Positions 18,131 to 24,835 of a DNA stretch of 33,480 nucleotides are shown in pieces. This DNA comes from Thermoleophilia bacterium (GTDB taxonomy: Bacteria; Actinomycetota; Thermoleophilia; Gaiellales; Gaiellaceae): the NCBI GenBank assembly GCA_017882615.1, contig JADGPD010000018.1:1-33480 (forward strand), read 5' to 3'. Made by a program: the position numbers and the translations under genes. Position 1 is the stretch's first letter. Each line of letters opens with the position of its first letter. The notes beneath the pieces were generated by a model. That model was not told where the DNA came from. It saw only the letters and a list, made by a program, of their open reading frames with translations, and made no database searches.

Positions 18131-18505
18131 TCATCGTGAGGGACAGTGCGGCACGGTAAGGGGCTTGTCTCGAGCCAGTTCGCGAGGATCGCGATCTTCT
18201 CTGATGTATGCCCTGAAGCGTGGCACTTCGAAGGTAACCGCCCCGCAGCTGGCGAGAACCTCGATCCGGCAGGCGTACAAGCCGTCGCCGCGGTTCTTGC
18301 AACCCGTGACGGACACCTTGTTCGGCGCGATCCGGTCGTACGTGCGCTGGATGTCGCGTTGCGCGCCGGTGGGATCGGCGGGATAGGGGCCGACGTGTCC
18401 CACTTTCGTCGTGCTGCAACCCCATATATCGAACGCGAGGAGCCCGATCGCAAGGGCGGACAAGACCCCGGTTGCTGCGCTAACCCAGCGGCGTCTCGAG
18501 TCCAC
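18131..18505 (-). CDS. Small exported or membrane-anchored protein, unknown function
   Basis: A 124-residue protein. A basic start (MDSRRRW) is followed by one hydrophobic helix (about 9-29, ending FDIWGC); the Cys after it could suggest a lipobox, but the preceding residues do not fit well. The rest is soluble, with four further cysteines (in GCKNRG, YACRIEV, ASCGAV and the C-terminal HCPSR), which may form disulfides outside the cell. I do not recognise the family. The GTG start follows a TAGAAT box by 6 nt. Confidence 0.65.
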   Translation of the reverse strand: MDSRRRWVSAATGVLSALAIGLLAFDIWGCSTTKVGHVGPYPADPTGAQRDIQRTYDRIAPNKVSVTGCKNRGDGLYACRIEVLASCGAVTFEVPRFRAYIREDRDPRELARDKPLTVPHCPSR

Positions 18506-18511
18506 CCTGCG

Positions 18512-18517
18512 ATTCTA
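18512..18517 (-). promoter_or_regulatory. -10 box, leaderless start of the small exported protein gene
   Basis: TAGAAT on the minus strand, exactly 6 nt before the GTG at 18505. It is the same hexamer as in front of the Nif3-like gene. Confidence 0.5.
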
Positions 18518-18550
18518 GGCTTTGGTCATCCAGACCTGCTGGCGTTCCGC

Positions 18551-18910
18551 TCAGGCCGGTACCGCCTCCTTGTTCTTCGCCGGCGCGGCGCCCGCCTCTT
18601 TGTGCCGCGGCTTGGAAAGGAACTGAACGCGGCTTGCAACGACCTCGATCGCGTTGCGGCGCTTGCCGTCGGGGTCTTGCCAGGAGCGGCTGCGCAGGCG
18701 GCCGTCGATCGCCACCTGATCACCGCGGGCGAGATACTCGGCGCAGATCTCGGCCTGCCGGTTCCAGCAAGTGACGCGAACGAAGTCGGCGCCTCCGTCC
18801 GCGCTCTCGCGATCGACCGCGAGCAGGAAGCTGGCCAGCTTGCGCTCCTCCGCCAGTTCCTTCAGCTCCACGTCGCTCGCCAGGTTTCCTACCAGGGTCA
18901 CGCAGTTCAC
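18551..18910 (-). CDS. ssb: Single-stranded DNA-binding protein, short form
   Basis: A 119-residue OB-fold protein of the SSB family. It begins MNCVTLVGNLASDVELKEL and contains FLLAVDRES, FVRVTCWNRQAEICAEYLAR and GDQVAIDGRLRSRSWQDPDG, all in SSB order. The C-terminus (KEAVPA) is Ala/Lys-rich and lacks the acidic tip (DDIPF type) through which canonical SSB recruits partner proteins. The GTG start is fixed by AGGAGGAG 2-3 nt upstream; the frame open further upstream crosses the tRNA on the other strand. It may be a paralogue beside a full-length SSB elsewhere. Confidence 0.88.
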   Translation of the reverse strand: MNCVTLVGNLASDVELKELAEERKLASFLLAVDRESADGGADFVRVTCWNRQAEICAEYLARGDQVAIDGRLRSRSWQDPDGKRRNAIEVVASRVQFLSKPRHKEAGAAPAKNKEAVPA

Positions 18911-19027
18911 TTCTCCTCCTCTCGTTGTCAACACAGGCAACGTAGCGGTCAAACTCAAACGAGAGGCGCACGCTTCCGCGCCGCTTCGTGTCGGATTCGC
19001 GGCGGAGTAGCTAACGTATGGGGCGCT

Positions 19028-19101
19028 CGGGGTGTGGCGCAGCCTGGTAGCGCGCTCCGTTCGGGTCGGAGAGGTCCCCAGTTCAAATCTGGGCACCCCG
19101 A
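19028..19101 (+). tRNA. tRNA-Pro (anticodon CGG)
   Basis: A 74-nt cloverleaf: acceptor CGGGGTG / CACCCCG, D arm GCGC-AGCCTGGTA-GCGC, anticodon arm CTCCG-TTCGGGT-CGGAG with anticodon CGG, T arm CCCAG-TTCAAAT-CTGGG, discriminator A. CCA is not encoded. All stems pair perfectly. Confidence 0.97.
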
Positions 19102-19105
19102 TTAA

Positions 19106-19134
19106 GCGGCCGGAAATCTACGATTTCCGGCCGC
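19106..19134 (+). terminator. Hairpin after tRNA-Pro
   Basis: GCGGCCGGAAATC, loop TAC, GATTTCCGGCCGC: a perfect 13-bp stem starting 4 nt after the tRNA. No U-run follows. It is probably the tRNA terminator or a barrier to 3' trimming. Confidence 0.6.
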
Positions 19135-19146
19135 GAGAGCTTCGGA

Positions 19147-19180
19147 GAGTTGAGCGCGCTTGGCGGCGCTTGCTCAACTC
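19147..19180 (+). other. Second hairpin in the tRNA-amidase spacer
   Basis: GAGTTGAGC (19147-19155) pairs with GCTCAACTC (19172-19180), and inside GCGC (19156-19159) pairs with GCGC (19166-19169), leaving a 2-nt bulge. The rest of the spacer (to 19325) shows no ORF or RNA family I recognise. Confidence 0.4.
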
Positions 19181-19325
19181 CTGCTCCTTCAAGCGGGGCG
19201 GGCTGGCCGTTGCTGTCTTGCGGGGCCCGTGGCGTGTCGGGGACCTGCGCTCGACCCCCGCGAGCGTATGTCTTCGGCCTACAGCGTGGGAGCGAACCGC
19301 TCCGAGCATCGAGCACTCGCGGGGC

Positions 19326-19331
19326 TATCCT
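19326..19331 (+). promoter_or_regulatory. -10 box, leaderless start of the amidase gene
   Basis: TATCCT, exactly 6 nt before the GTG at 19338. Confidence 0.5.
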
Positions 19332-19337
19332 GCGGAA

Positions 19338-20174
19338 GTGCCCGATTCTGTCCGTATCGCCTGTGTACAGCTCACGGCCGGCGCCGACAAGGCGGCCAAT
19401 CTCGAGAACGCTCAGAGGTTCGTCGCCCGCGCGGTCTCGCTCGGCGCCGAGCTGGTCGTACTACCCGAGAAGTGGAATCTCGTCGGCGGCCCGGAGGTGC
19501 TTCACGAAGGCGCCGAGACGCTGGAGCATGGCGAGTCTGTGCGAGCCATGGCCGGCTGGGCGAAGCAGCACGGCGTGGTGCTGATCGGCGGCTCGATCGT
19601 GGAGCGACGTGAGGGACGCGAGAAGCTCTCCAACACGAGCCTTGTCTTCGACGCAGGCGGCGATCTGATCGCGCGCTATCGCAAGCTCCATCTGTTCGAC
19701 GTCGAGGTCGGCGGCCAGGTCTATCGCGAGTCGCAGTCGGAAGAGCCGGGCGACGAGGTCGTGCTGGCCGAAGCCGGCGGCTGGAAGATCGGCTTGACCA
19801 TCTGCTACGACCTGCGCTTTCCCGAGCTCTACCGCTTGCTCGCGCTGGCGGGTGCGGAGCTCGCCGCAGTGCCCGCCAACTTCACGCTGCGCACGGGAAT
19901 GGCTCACTGGAAGGCGCTTCTGCGCGCGCGGGCGATCGAAAACGCGTTCTACGTGGCGGCGTCCGGCCAGATCGGCGAGCCGATGGCGGGCCGGCCGAGC
20001 TACGGGCACTCGCTCGTTGTCGACCCCTGGGGAACGGTGATTGCCGAAGCGCCGGACCGCGAGACCGTCGTCGTGGCCGAGCTCGAGCGCCGGCGTGTGG
20101 ATGAGAGTCGATCGAGCCTGCCGGTTCTGGCCCAGCGGCGCCCGGATGTCTACCGTCGCTTCGAGCCGAAGTGA
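19338..20174 (+). CDS. Carbon-nitrogen hydrolase (Nit1/Nit2-like amidase)
   Basis: A 278-residue nitrilase-superfamily enzyme. The catalytic triad is complete: E44 (VVLPEKWN), K116 (ARYRKLHLFDV) and C156 (GLTICYDLRFPELY). HLFDV and DLRFPELYR are typical of the Nit branch, whose members hydrolyse deaminated glutathione or omega-amides; that assignment is by motif only. The frame is open far upstream through the tRNA, so the GTG at 19338, 6 nt after a TATCCT box, is taken as the start. The stop overlaps the next gene (GTGA). Confidence 0.92.
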   Translation: MPDSVRIACVQLTAGADKAANLENAQRFVARAVSLGAELVVLPEKWNLVGGPEVLHEGAETLEHGESVRAMAGWAKQHGVVLIGGSIVERREGREKLSNTSLVFDAGGDLIARYRKLHLFDVEVGGQVYRESQSEEPGDEVVLAEAGGWKIGLTICYDLRFPELYRLLALAGAELAAVPANFTLRTGMAHWKALLRARAIENAFYVAASGQIGEPMAGRPSYGHSLVVDPWGTVIAEAPDRETVVVAELERRRVDESRSSLPVLAQRRPDVYRRFEPK

Positions 20175-20848
20175 ACATCAAGGCCGTTCTCTTCGACGTC
20201 GATTTCACGATCTGCCGACCCGGACCGGAATTGCGACCCGAGGCCTACGCCGAGCGCGGTCGCGCCTTCGATCTGCGGCTCGACCCGGATCTGTTCGAGC
20301 CGAGCCGGCGAGCGGCGCTGGCAGAGCTACAGCGCCATCCGGAGCTCGTGCACGAGGACGAGCTTTGGATCGCGTTCAGCGAGGAGATCATCCGCGGCAT
20401 GGGCGGCGGAGGGGAGGGAGTTCGCGCGCTGGCCGAGGCGATGGTGCTGGCCTGGGAGCAGGCCGAGCACTTCGAGCTCTACGACGACGTGCTGCCGGTC
20501 TTCGCCGAGCTACGCGGCTACGGGCTCAAGTTGGGGCTGGTCTCGAATACGGCCCGCGATCTGCCGGCCTTTGTCGTCCATCACCGACTCGACGTCGACG
20601 TTGCGATCGACTCTCGCGTACACGGAAAGACGAAACCGGATCCGTCGATCTTCTCGGCGGCGCTCGCGGCGCTCGCCGCCCTGCCGGAGCACGCGGCGAT
20701 GGTCGGCGACTCGCCCGAGGACGACATCGCCGGAGCGCGTGCGCTGGGCCTTTGCGCCTTCCTGCTCGATCGAGGCGGAGACTACCCGGACTCGTCCGGA
20801 AGGCTGCGCGGGCTGGACGAGCTGCCCGGTGCGCTGGGACTGCGCTAG
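20171..20848 (+). CDS. HAD family hydrolase
   Basis: A 225-residue haloacid dehalogenase-superfamily protein. Motif I is LFDVDFTICRPG (D9, D11; Phe where Gly is usual), motif II the Ser in LGLVSNTARD, motif III the Lys in HGKTKPDPSIF and motif IV MVGDSPEDDIAGA. A helical cap lies between motifs I and II. It is translationally coupled to the amidase by a 4-bp overlap, so the two may act on one substrate or repair pathway; this is inference. Specificity is unknown. Confidence 0.88.
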   Translation: MNIKAVLFDVDFTICRPGPELRPEAYAERGRAFDLRLDPDLFEPSRRAALAELQRHPELVHEDELWIAFSEEIIRGMGGGGEGVRALAEAMVLAWEQAEHFELYDDVLPVFAELRGYGLKLGLVSNTARDLPAFVVHHRLDVDVAIDSRVHGKTKPDPSIFSAALAALAALPEHAAMVGDSPEDDIAGARALGLCAFLLDRGGDYPDSSGRLRGLDELPGALGLR

Positions 20849-20884
20849 GCCGCCGCGGAGCCCAGGCATCGGCGTACGACAACT

Positions 20885-20915
20885 GGCGCCCGCCCTCCGG
20901 GAAAGCGCGGGCGCC
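20885..20915. terminator. Hairpin between convergent genes
   Basis: GGCGCCCGC, 13-nt loop, GCGGGCGCC: a perfect 9-bp stem between the HAD gene (+) and the kinase-like gene (-). It could terminate both; there is no U-run on either side. Confidence 0.4.
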
Positions 20916-20934
20916 CTGTCGCTAGAACTCGGTA

Positions 20935-21513
20935 TCAGGTGGAGGTGATTACCGGTCGGACGTGCCGGCGTGCAGCCGGCAGGTAGAGGTTGGCGCGCTC
21001 GCCACAACCTGCGTGTCGAGCGCAGACGAGCGCGCCTCCCACTGCCTCCGCCGTGTGGCGGAGCGCCGCAAGACTCGGCCGCTCGAGTCGTTGCGGCGAT
21101 CCCATCCGGGTGGTCCACGCGTTTTCTGCACCCTCCGACCAGCCCCCTGTGTCGGAGACGCTGACGCGGACGTACTCACCCGGTGGTAAATCGATCTCTT
21201 CGCAAGCTTTCTGATCGAGCCTGACCCGCGACGTCTCGAGCGAGAGAAGCCCGCCCTGATGCATGTGGTCGCAGGCGCGCCGGCTGAGGCCGAGGAGCAG
21301 CTCCTCGATCAGCGCGCGGTCGGCTCTCACGCCCGTCCAGCGGTCGCAAACCAGGCAGAGACGCACGGCGACGCCGGCGTCGTCCAAGAAGTCGAGCGCG
21401 CGGACGATTTGCTCCACGAGCTCGTTGACCGGCGCGGGCGGGCCGACGCGCGCGGGCGTTGCGCTCGCTCTCAGCTCGCGCTGCTCGCAGTCGTCTCGCA
21501 GTAGGACGCTCAC
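20935..21513 (-). CDS. Degenerate histidine-kinase-like ATPase (HATPase_c fold)
   Basis: A 192-residue protein that resembles the region after the DHp helices of a sensor kinase (VNELVEQIVRALDFLDDAGV, then LIEELLLGLSRRACDHM, VSVSDTGGW and LRHTAEAVGGALVCARH). The phosphoacceptor helix is absent. The N-box asparagines are replaced (LGLSRRA against NLxxNA), G1 is DTGGW instead of DTGxG, and the G2 glycines are missing. It is therefore probably unable to phosphorylate and perhaps unable to bind ATP. The GTG start overlaps the DUF4242 stop by 4 bp (GTGA), so the two are translated together. The family assignment is by pattern. Confidence 0.65.
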   Translation of the reverse strand: MSVLLRDDCEQRELRASATPARVGPPAPVNELVEQIVRALDFLDDAGVAVRLCLVCDRWTGVRADRALIEELLLGLSRRACDHMHQGGLLSLETSRVRLDQKACEEIDLPPGEYVRVSVSDTGGWSEGAENAWTTRMGSPQRLERPSLAALRHTAEAVGGALVCARHAGCGERANLYLPAARRHVRPVITST

Positions 21514-21776
21514 GGCTCGAGAACCTCCGCTTCGAGGATGCGATCGAAGGCGATCTGCGCCTTCTCGAAGCACGTCGCGATCGAGTCGGCCGAATCGCTG
21601 TTGAAAAGGCAGAAGCTGACCTCGTCGGCCGGCATGTAGATGGAGCTCAAGTAGGCGACCGCGCCCTCCTCCGCGCTGCTCAGACCCTTCGCCGCCTGCG
21701 TGACGCGCTCACCTTCCGAGCGCAATTCGTTTGCGGTCGATCGAGGGACGTATCTTTCAACGACGTAGGTAGGCAT
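21510..21776 (-). CDS. DUF4242 family protein
   Basis: An 88-residue protein: MPTYVVERYVPRS, a central helix, YLSSIYMPADEVSFCLFNSD and the ending AFDRILEAEVLEP. This is the DUF4242 pattern, a ferredoxin-like fold seen in Streptomyces SCO4226 (a reported nickel-binding protein). The role in this organism is unknown. The ATG is chosen because the family starts there; the open frame upstream is AT-richer and unconserved. It is coupled to the degenerate kinase-like gene. The transcript start lies in the 169-bp spacer behind the LuxR gene. Confidence 0.8.
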   Translation of the reverse strand: MPTYVVERYVPRSTANELRSEGERVTQAAKGLSSAEEGAVAYLSSIYMPADEVSFCLFNSDSADSIATCFEKAQIAFDRILEAEVLEP

Positions 21777-21903
21777 GAGGTGTTGTCGGCGCGCAGAGGA
21801 TCTATCCGACACTGACACCTTAGAAAACTGCCTGCAAAACCGAAATAAGCGATTCCCGCAGACTTTCTCGCGCGCGAATACGTGGTCGAACGCCCAGGAA
21901 TCC

Positions 21904-21930
21904 GTGGAAAACGATTGTGGAAACGTTTTC
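21904..21930. repeat. Direct repeat and small hairpin in an AT-richer spacer
   Basis: GTGGAAAACG and GTGGAAACG are separated by 3 nt, and GAAAACG (21907-21913) pairs with CGTTTTC (21924-21930). It lies between the LuxR stop and the DUF4242 gene, so it may be an operator or the LuxR 3' end. Function is not shown. Confidence 0.35.
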
Positions 21931-21945
21931 TCGGACTTTCGGGGG

Positions 21946-24744
21946 TTATGGCGCTGTTTCGGCGTCGCCGCGTAAGCGGCCGGCAAGCTCAGAACGCGAC
22001 TCGATATCGAGCTTGCGGAAGATCTTGGACAGATTCGCTTCGACCGTGCGCACGCTCACGAACAGGGCGGCGGCGACGTCTTTATTCGATTGCCCGCTCG
22101 CGACCAACTCGGCGACGCGACGCTCGGTCGGCGTGAGCTCGTTGCCGTCAGCGCGTCGGCCGGCGCCCGTTCGAGCGAGCTCGCCCTGTGTTCTCTTCGC
22201 CCACTCGGCGGCGCCCATCTTCTCGAAGCGCTCGAGCGCGCGAGTGAGCACGCGTCGTGCCTCGCCTCGGCGTTTCGCGCGGCGTAGCGTCGTTCCGTAG
22301 TACAGCTCAGTGCGCGCCAGCTCGAACAGGTGCGATGTACCGGCATGGGCCGCGAGTGCTTGTTTGAAGTCTCCGCGCGCGGATTCCAGGTCGCCGCGCA
22401 AGGCCGCGAGCAGAGCGCGCGAGCGGGCTGCCATGGCCACAGCCAGTGGCTGACGAGTCTGCTCGGAGATCTTCGTCAGCTCGTCGACGTAGCGCTCGGC
22501 CTGCTCGCTCTCGCCCAGCGCGAGCAGCAGCTCCGCGGCGAGCGAGCGGGGCAGGATGATGCGCGGATTGTCGAGGCTGGGGTGCCCGTCCGAGAGCGCC
22601 TCATCCTCGTGAATCTCGAGCAGAGACGAGATCCACCGCCAGGCCTCGGAGAAGTCGCCCTTCGCCTGGTCGAACATGGCCAGGTAAGCGATCGCCGTGT
22701 TGGCGGCTTGGATGTGGGCGCTTCGCAACCCTTGCTCGTAGGCCTCGATCAGGCCCGAGCGCGCCTCTTCCTCGCCGCGCATCGATCTCAGGCCGAGATG
22801 GATGACCTCGAGATTTTGAACCAGGTAGGAGATGTCGACATCCCGTGCCTCCGGCAGGGATTGCCGGCAGTAGCTCTCGGCGAGATCCCAGTTTCCGACA
22901 CGAAGCTCGACGTTGATCAGCATCGGGATGAGATGCAGCCATTCGGTCAGCTGGCCTTCGGCCAGCGCTCGCTCGGTCTCGCTTTGCACGATCGGCCGGG
23001 CGGCCTCGATCTCGTCCAGCCAGAAGAGCTGCCATCCTTGCCACAGGCGCGGGCTGCGTCTCCCCGGCAACCCACCGATCTCGCGCTCCAGCTCGAGCGC
23101 TCGCTGCATCGAGGCCTCGTCGATCGAACCGCCCAGAAGAACGACGGCATTCGCCACACCCTGCAGGGCCTCGATCAGGAGCTCCTTGTCACCGGCGAGC
23201 TCTGCGTGTTTGAGAGCGATTCGCGCGGCCTCCAGCTGCTCGGCGTTTCGGTTCTCCCGTCCGAACGAGGCTCCGAGCACGATCGCGGCTTTTGCGGCGC
23301 GGGCGTTGTCGTCGCCCGCCTCCTCGAGCGCCTGTCTGCAAAGACGCACCGCCTCGTCGAGGTCGGGAACCACCTCGGAGAGAAGGACGAGCGCATCGGC
23401 ACGCTGAGGGCAAGGGCCGAGATCGCCGATCAGCGCCTCGAGCAGGGTTCGACAGCGCTCGGCTTCGCCGGTGACGAAGAGCTGCTCGGCGGTCGCGAGG
23501 CGCCGGCGCGCGAGTGCTTCGCGGGCAGCAGGCGGCGTGAGCTTGGCTGCGAGCTCGCTCAGCTCGGCGGCGGAATCTGGGGCCGCTCGAGCGGCCGCGG
23601 CGGCCGCGGCTTGCTCCAGTTCCTCTGCCACCTTCTCGTCTGGCCCGGCGCTGGCCAGAGCGAGGTGGTGTGCGCGCTCGTCGCGGTTTTTTGTCAGAGC
23701 GGCGGCACGAGCGTGCGCGGCGCGCCGTTCCTCGACCGAGGCTCCGGCGTAGACGACAGAGGCGGGAAGGGGGTGCGTGAAGCGGATGATGCCGCGCTCG
23801 ATCTCGACGATTCCCGCGTCCACGGCTTCGACCAGGCTCGCGCCGTCGGCTTCGCCGAGCACGCTGACGGTGGGTTGCGAAAGCGTGGCCGAGATCAGGA
23901 GCGCCTTTCGGGTTGAGGGCTGCAGCGCCTCGAGTCGCTCCTCGATCAGCCCGCCCAGCGACTCGGGCACGTGCAGCGGCCTCCCGGGCTCGAGCTCCGT
24001 TCGCTTCAGCTGAGCACGCGCCAGTTCGAGCGCGTAGAACGGATTGCCGCCCGACGCGTCGCAAATCGCGACGATTATCGGACGCGGTAGGCGAGCGGCG
24101 AGGCGGGTGCGGATCAGGTTCTGGAGCGCACCCAGGCTGAGCGGACCGATCGTGCGGCGCTCGACCGTTCCCGGCGAGCGCGATGCGAGCTCGACATTGA
24201 GCGGGAGGGCCGGCCCGCTTTCCCGTTCGATCCGTCGAGCCAGTAGTGCTCGGCAGCGGTCGAGCTCGATCCGGCGAAAGACGAAGGCCAGCACGCGAGC
24301 CGACGAGGCGTCTAGCCACTGAATGTCGTCGATCGCGATCAAGAGCGGCGTCTCGTTCGCGCTGGCTCGAAGCAGGGTCAGCGTGGCGAGCGAGACCGCC
24401 CGCTGATCGGGTACTCCGCCGTCGGCCTCGCGCAGGAGCAGGCCGATCTCGAGCGCGCGCCGCTGGGGAGGAGGAAGCCGCCGCAGCATCTCTTCGCCCA
24501 GTTCGCCGAGCAGGTCGCCGAGCGCCGAGAAGGCAAGCGGCGTCTCGGCGGGCGAGGGTCTGCAGGACAGAACGCGAAAGCCATGCTCGCGCGCGACCTC
24601 CAGCCCCCGGAGCCAGAGCGTCGTCTTCCCGATTCCGGCGATGCCCTCGAGCATGAGGATGCCGGGCCCTTTGGGGGCCTGAGTGAATAAACGCTCAACC
24701 GCAGCCAGCTCTTCGGTGCGGCCGAGCGGTTCCGCGCTCGACAT
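21946..24744 (-). CDS. LuxR family regulator with AAA ATPase domain (LAL type), paralogue 1
   Basis: A 932-residue large ATP-binding LuxR regulator. The N-terminus LGRTEELAAVERL is followed by Walker A GIAGIGKTT (34-42) and Walker B LLIAIDDIQWLD (about 133-145), with GNPFYALELARA as the sensor region. A long stretch of tetratricopeptide-like helices spans about 390-850. The C-terminal LuxR helix-turn-helix (about 865-925) has LTPTERRVAELVASGQSNKD and VSVRTVEANLSKIFRKLDI. Such proteins are STAND-type ligand-activated activators; the ligand is unknown. The ATG follows TAGGCT by 6 nt. It is a tandem paralogue of the upstream gene. Confidence 0.93.
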   Translation of the reverse strand: MSSAEPLGRTEELAAVERLFTQAPKGPGILMLEGIAGIGKTTLWLRGLEVAREHGFRVLSCRPSPAETPLAFSALGDLLGELGEEMLRRLPPPQRRALEIGLLLREADGGVPDQRAVSLATLTLLRASANETPLLIAIDDIQWLDASSARVLAFVFRRIELDRCRALLARRIERESGPALPLNVELASRSPGTVERRTIGPLSLGALQNLIRTRLAARLPRPIIVAICDASGGNPFYALELARAQLKRTELEPGRPLHVPESLGGLIEERLEALQPSTRKALLISATLSQPTVSVLGEADGASLVEAVDAGIVEIERGIIRFTHPLPASVVYAGASVEERRAAHARAAALTKNRDERAHHLALASAGPDEKVAEELEQAAAAAAARAAPDSAAELSELAAKLTPPAAREALARRRLATAEQLFVTGEAERCRTLLEALIGDLGPCPQRADALVLLSEVVPDLDEAVRLCRQALEEAGDDNARAAKAAIVLGASFGRENRNAEQLEAARIALKHAELAGDKELLIEALQGVANAVVLLGGSIDEASMQRALELEREIGGLPGRRSPRLWQGWQLFWLDEIEAARPIVQSETERALAEGQLTEWLHLIPMLINVELRVGNWDLAESYCRQSLPEARDVDISYLVQNLEVIHLGLRSMRGEEEARSGLIEAYEQGLRSAHIQAANTAIAYLAMFDQAKGDFSEAWRWISSLLEIHEDEALSDGHPSLDNPRIILPRSLAAELLLALGESEQAERYVDELTKISEQTRQPLAVAMAARSRALLAALRGDLESARGDFKQALAAHAGTSHLFELARTELYYGTTLRRAKRRGEARRVLTRALERFEKMGAAEWAKRTQGELARTGAGRRADGNELTPTERRVAELVASGQSNKDVAAALFVSVRTVEANLSKIFRKLDIESRSELAGRLRGDAETAP

Positions 24745-24750
24745 AATCGG

Positions 24751-24778
24751 AGCCTATTCGATTGCCACGGCGTCGCAA
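24751..24778 (-). promoter_or_regulatory. Promoter of LuxR paralogue 1
   Basis: Minus strand: -35 TTGCGA (24778-24773), a 16-bp spacer and -10 TAGGCT (24756-24751), then 6 nt to the ATG at 24744. It is the best case here of a leaderless promoter with a visible -35. Confidence 0.55.
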
Positions 24779-24805
24779 GAGGACGCCTTTTCGCGACCCG
24801 CTCCA

Positions 24806-24835
24806 GCGCCCGCGCCGCGGCGCGCGAAAGGGCGC
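24806..24835 (-). terminator. GC-rich hairpin at the end of LuxR paralogue 2
   Basis: GCGCCC and GGGCGC arms enclose a self-complementary CGCGCCGCGGCGCG core. It touches the stop codon of the upstream paralogue. No U-run follows. Confidence 0.35.

Noticed and set aside
19135-19325. SRP RNA, tmRNA or RNase P RNA
   Set aside because: None of the conserved core sequences of these RNAs is visible on either strand.
19032-19337. Upstream extension of the amidase gene
   Set aside because: It would run through tRNA-Pro and two hairpins; the nitrilase N-terminus starts at 19338 behind a -10 box.
20041-20925. Open frame of 294 codons over the HAD gene
   Set aside because: Arg-rich shadow of the HAD hydrolase, which has all four HAD motifs in the other frame.
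21904-21925. DnaA boxes or a replication origin
   Set aside because: The repeats only loosely resemble TTWTNCACA, just two are present, and no dnaA or dnaN gene is nearby.
22330-23916. Plus-strand open frame of 528 codons opposite LuxR paralogue 1
   Set aside because: Complement of a strongly supported gene; no start signal and no recognisable motif.
24769-24791. Plus-strand terminator (GGCGTC stem plus TTTT)
   Set aside because: No plus-strand gene ends here; the bases overlap the -35 region of LuxR paralogue 1.
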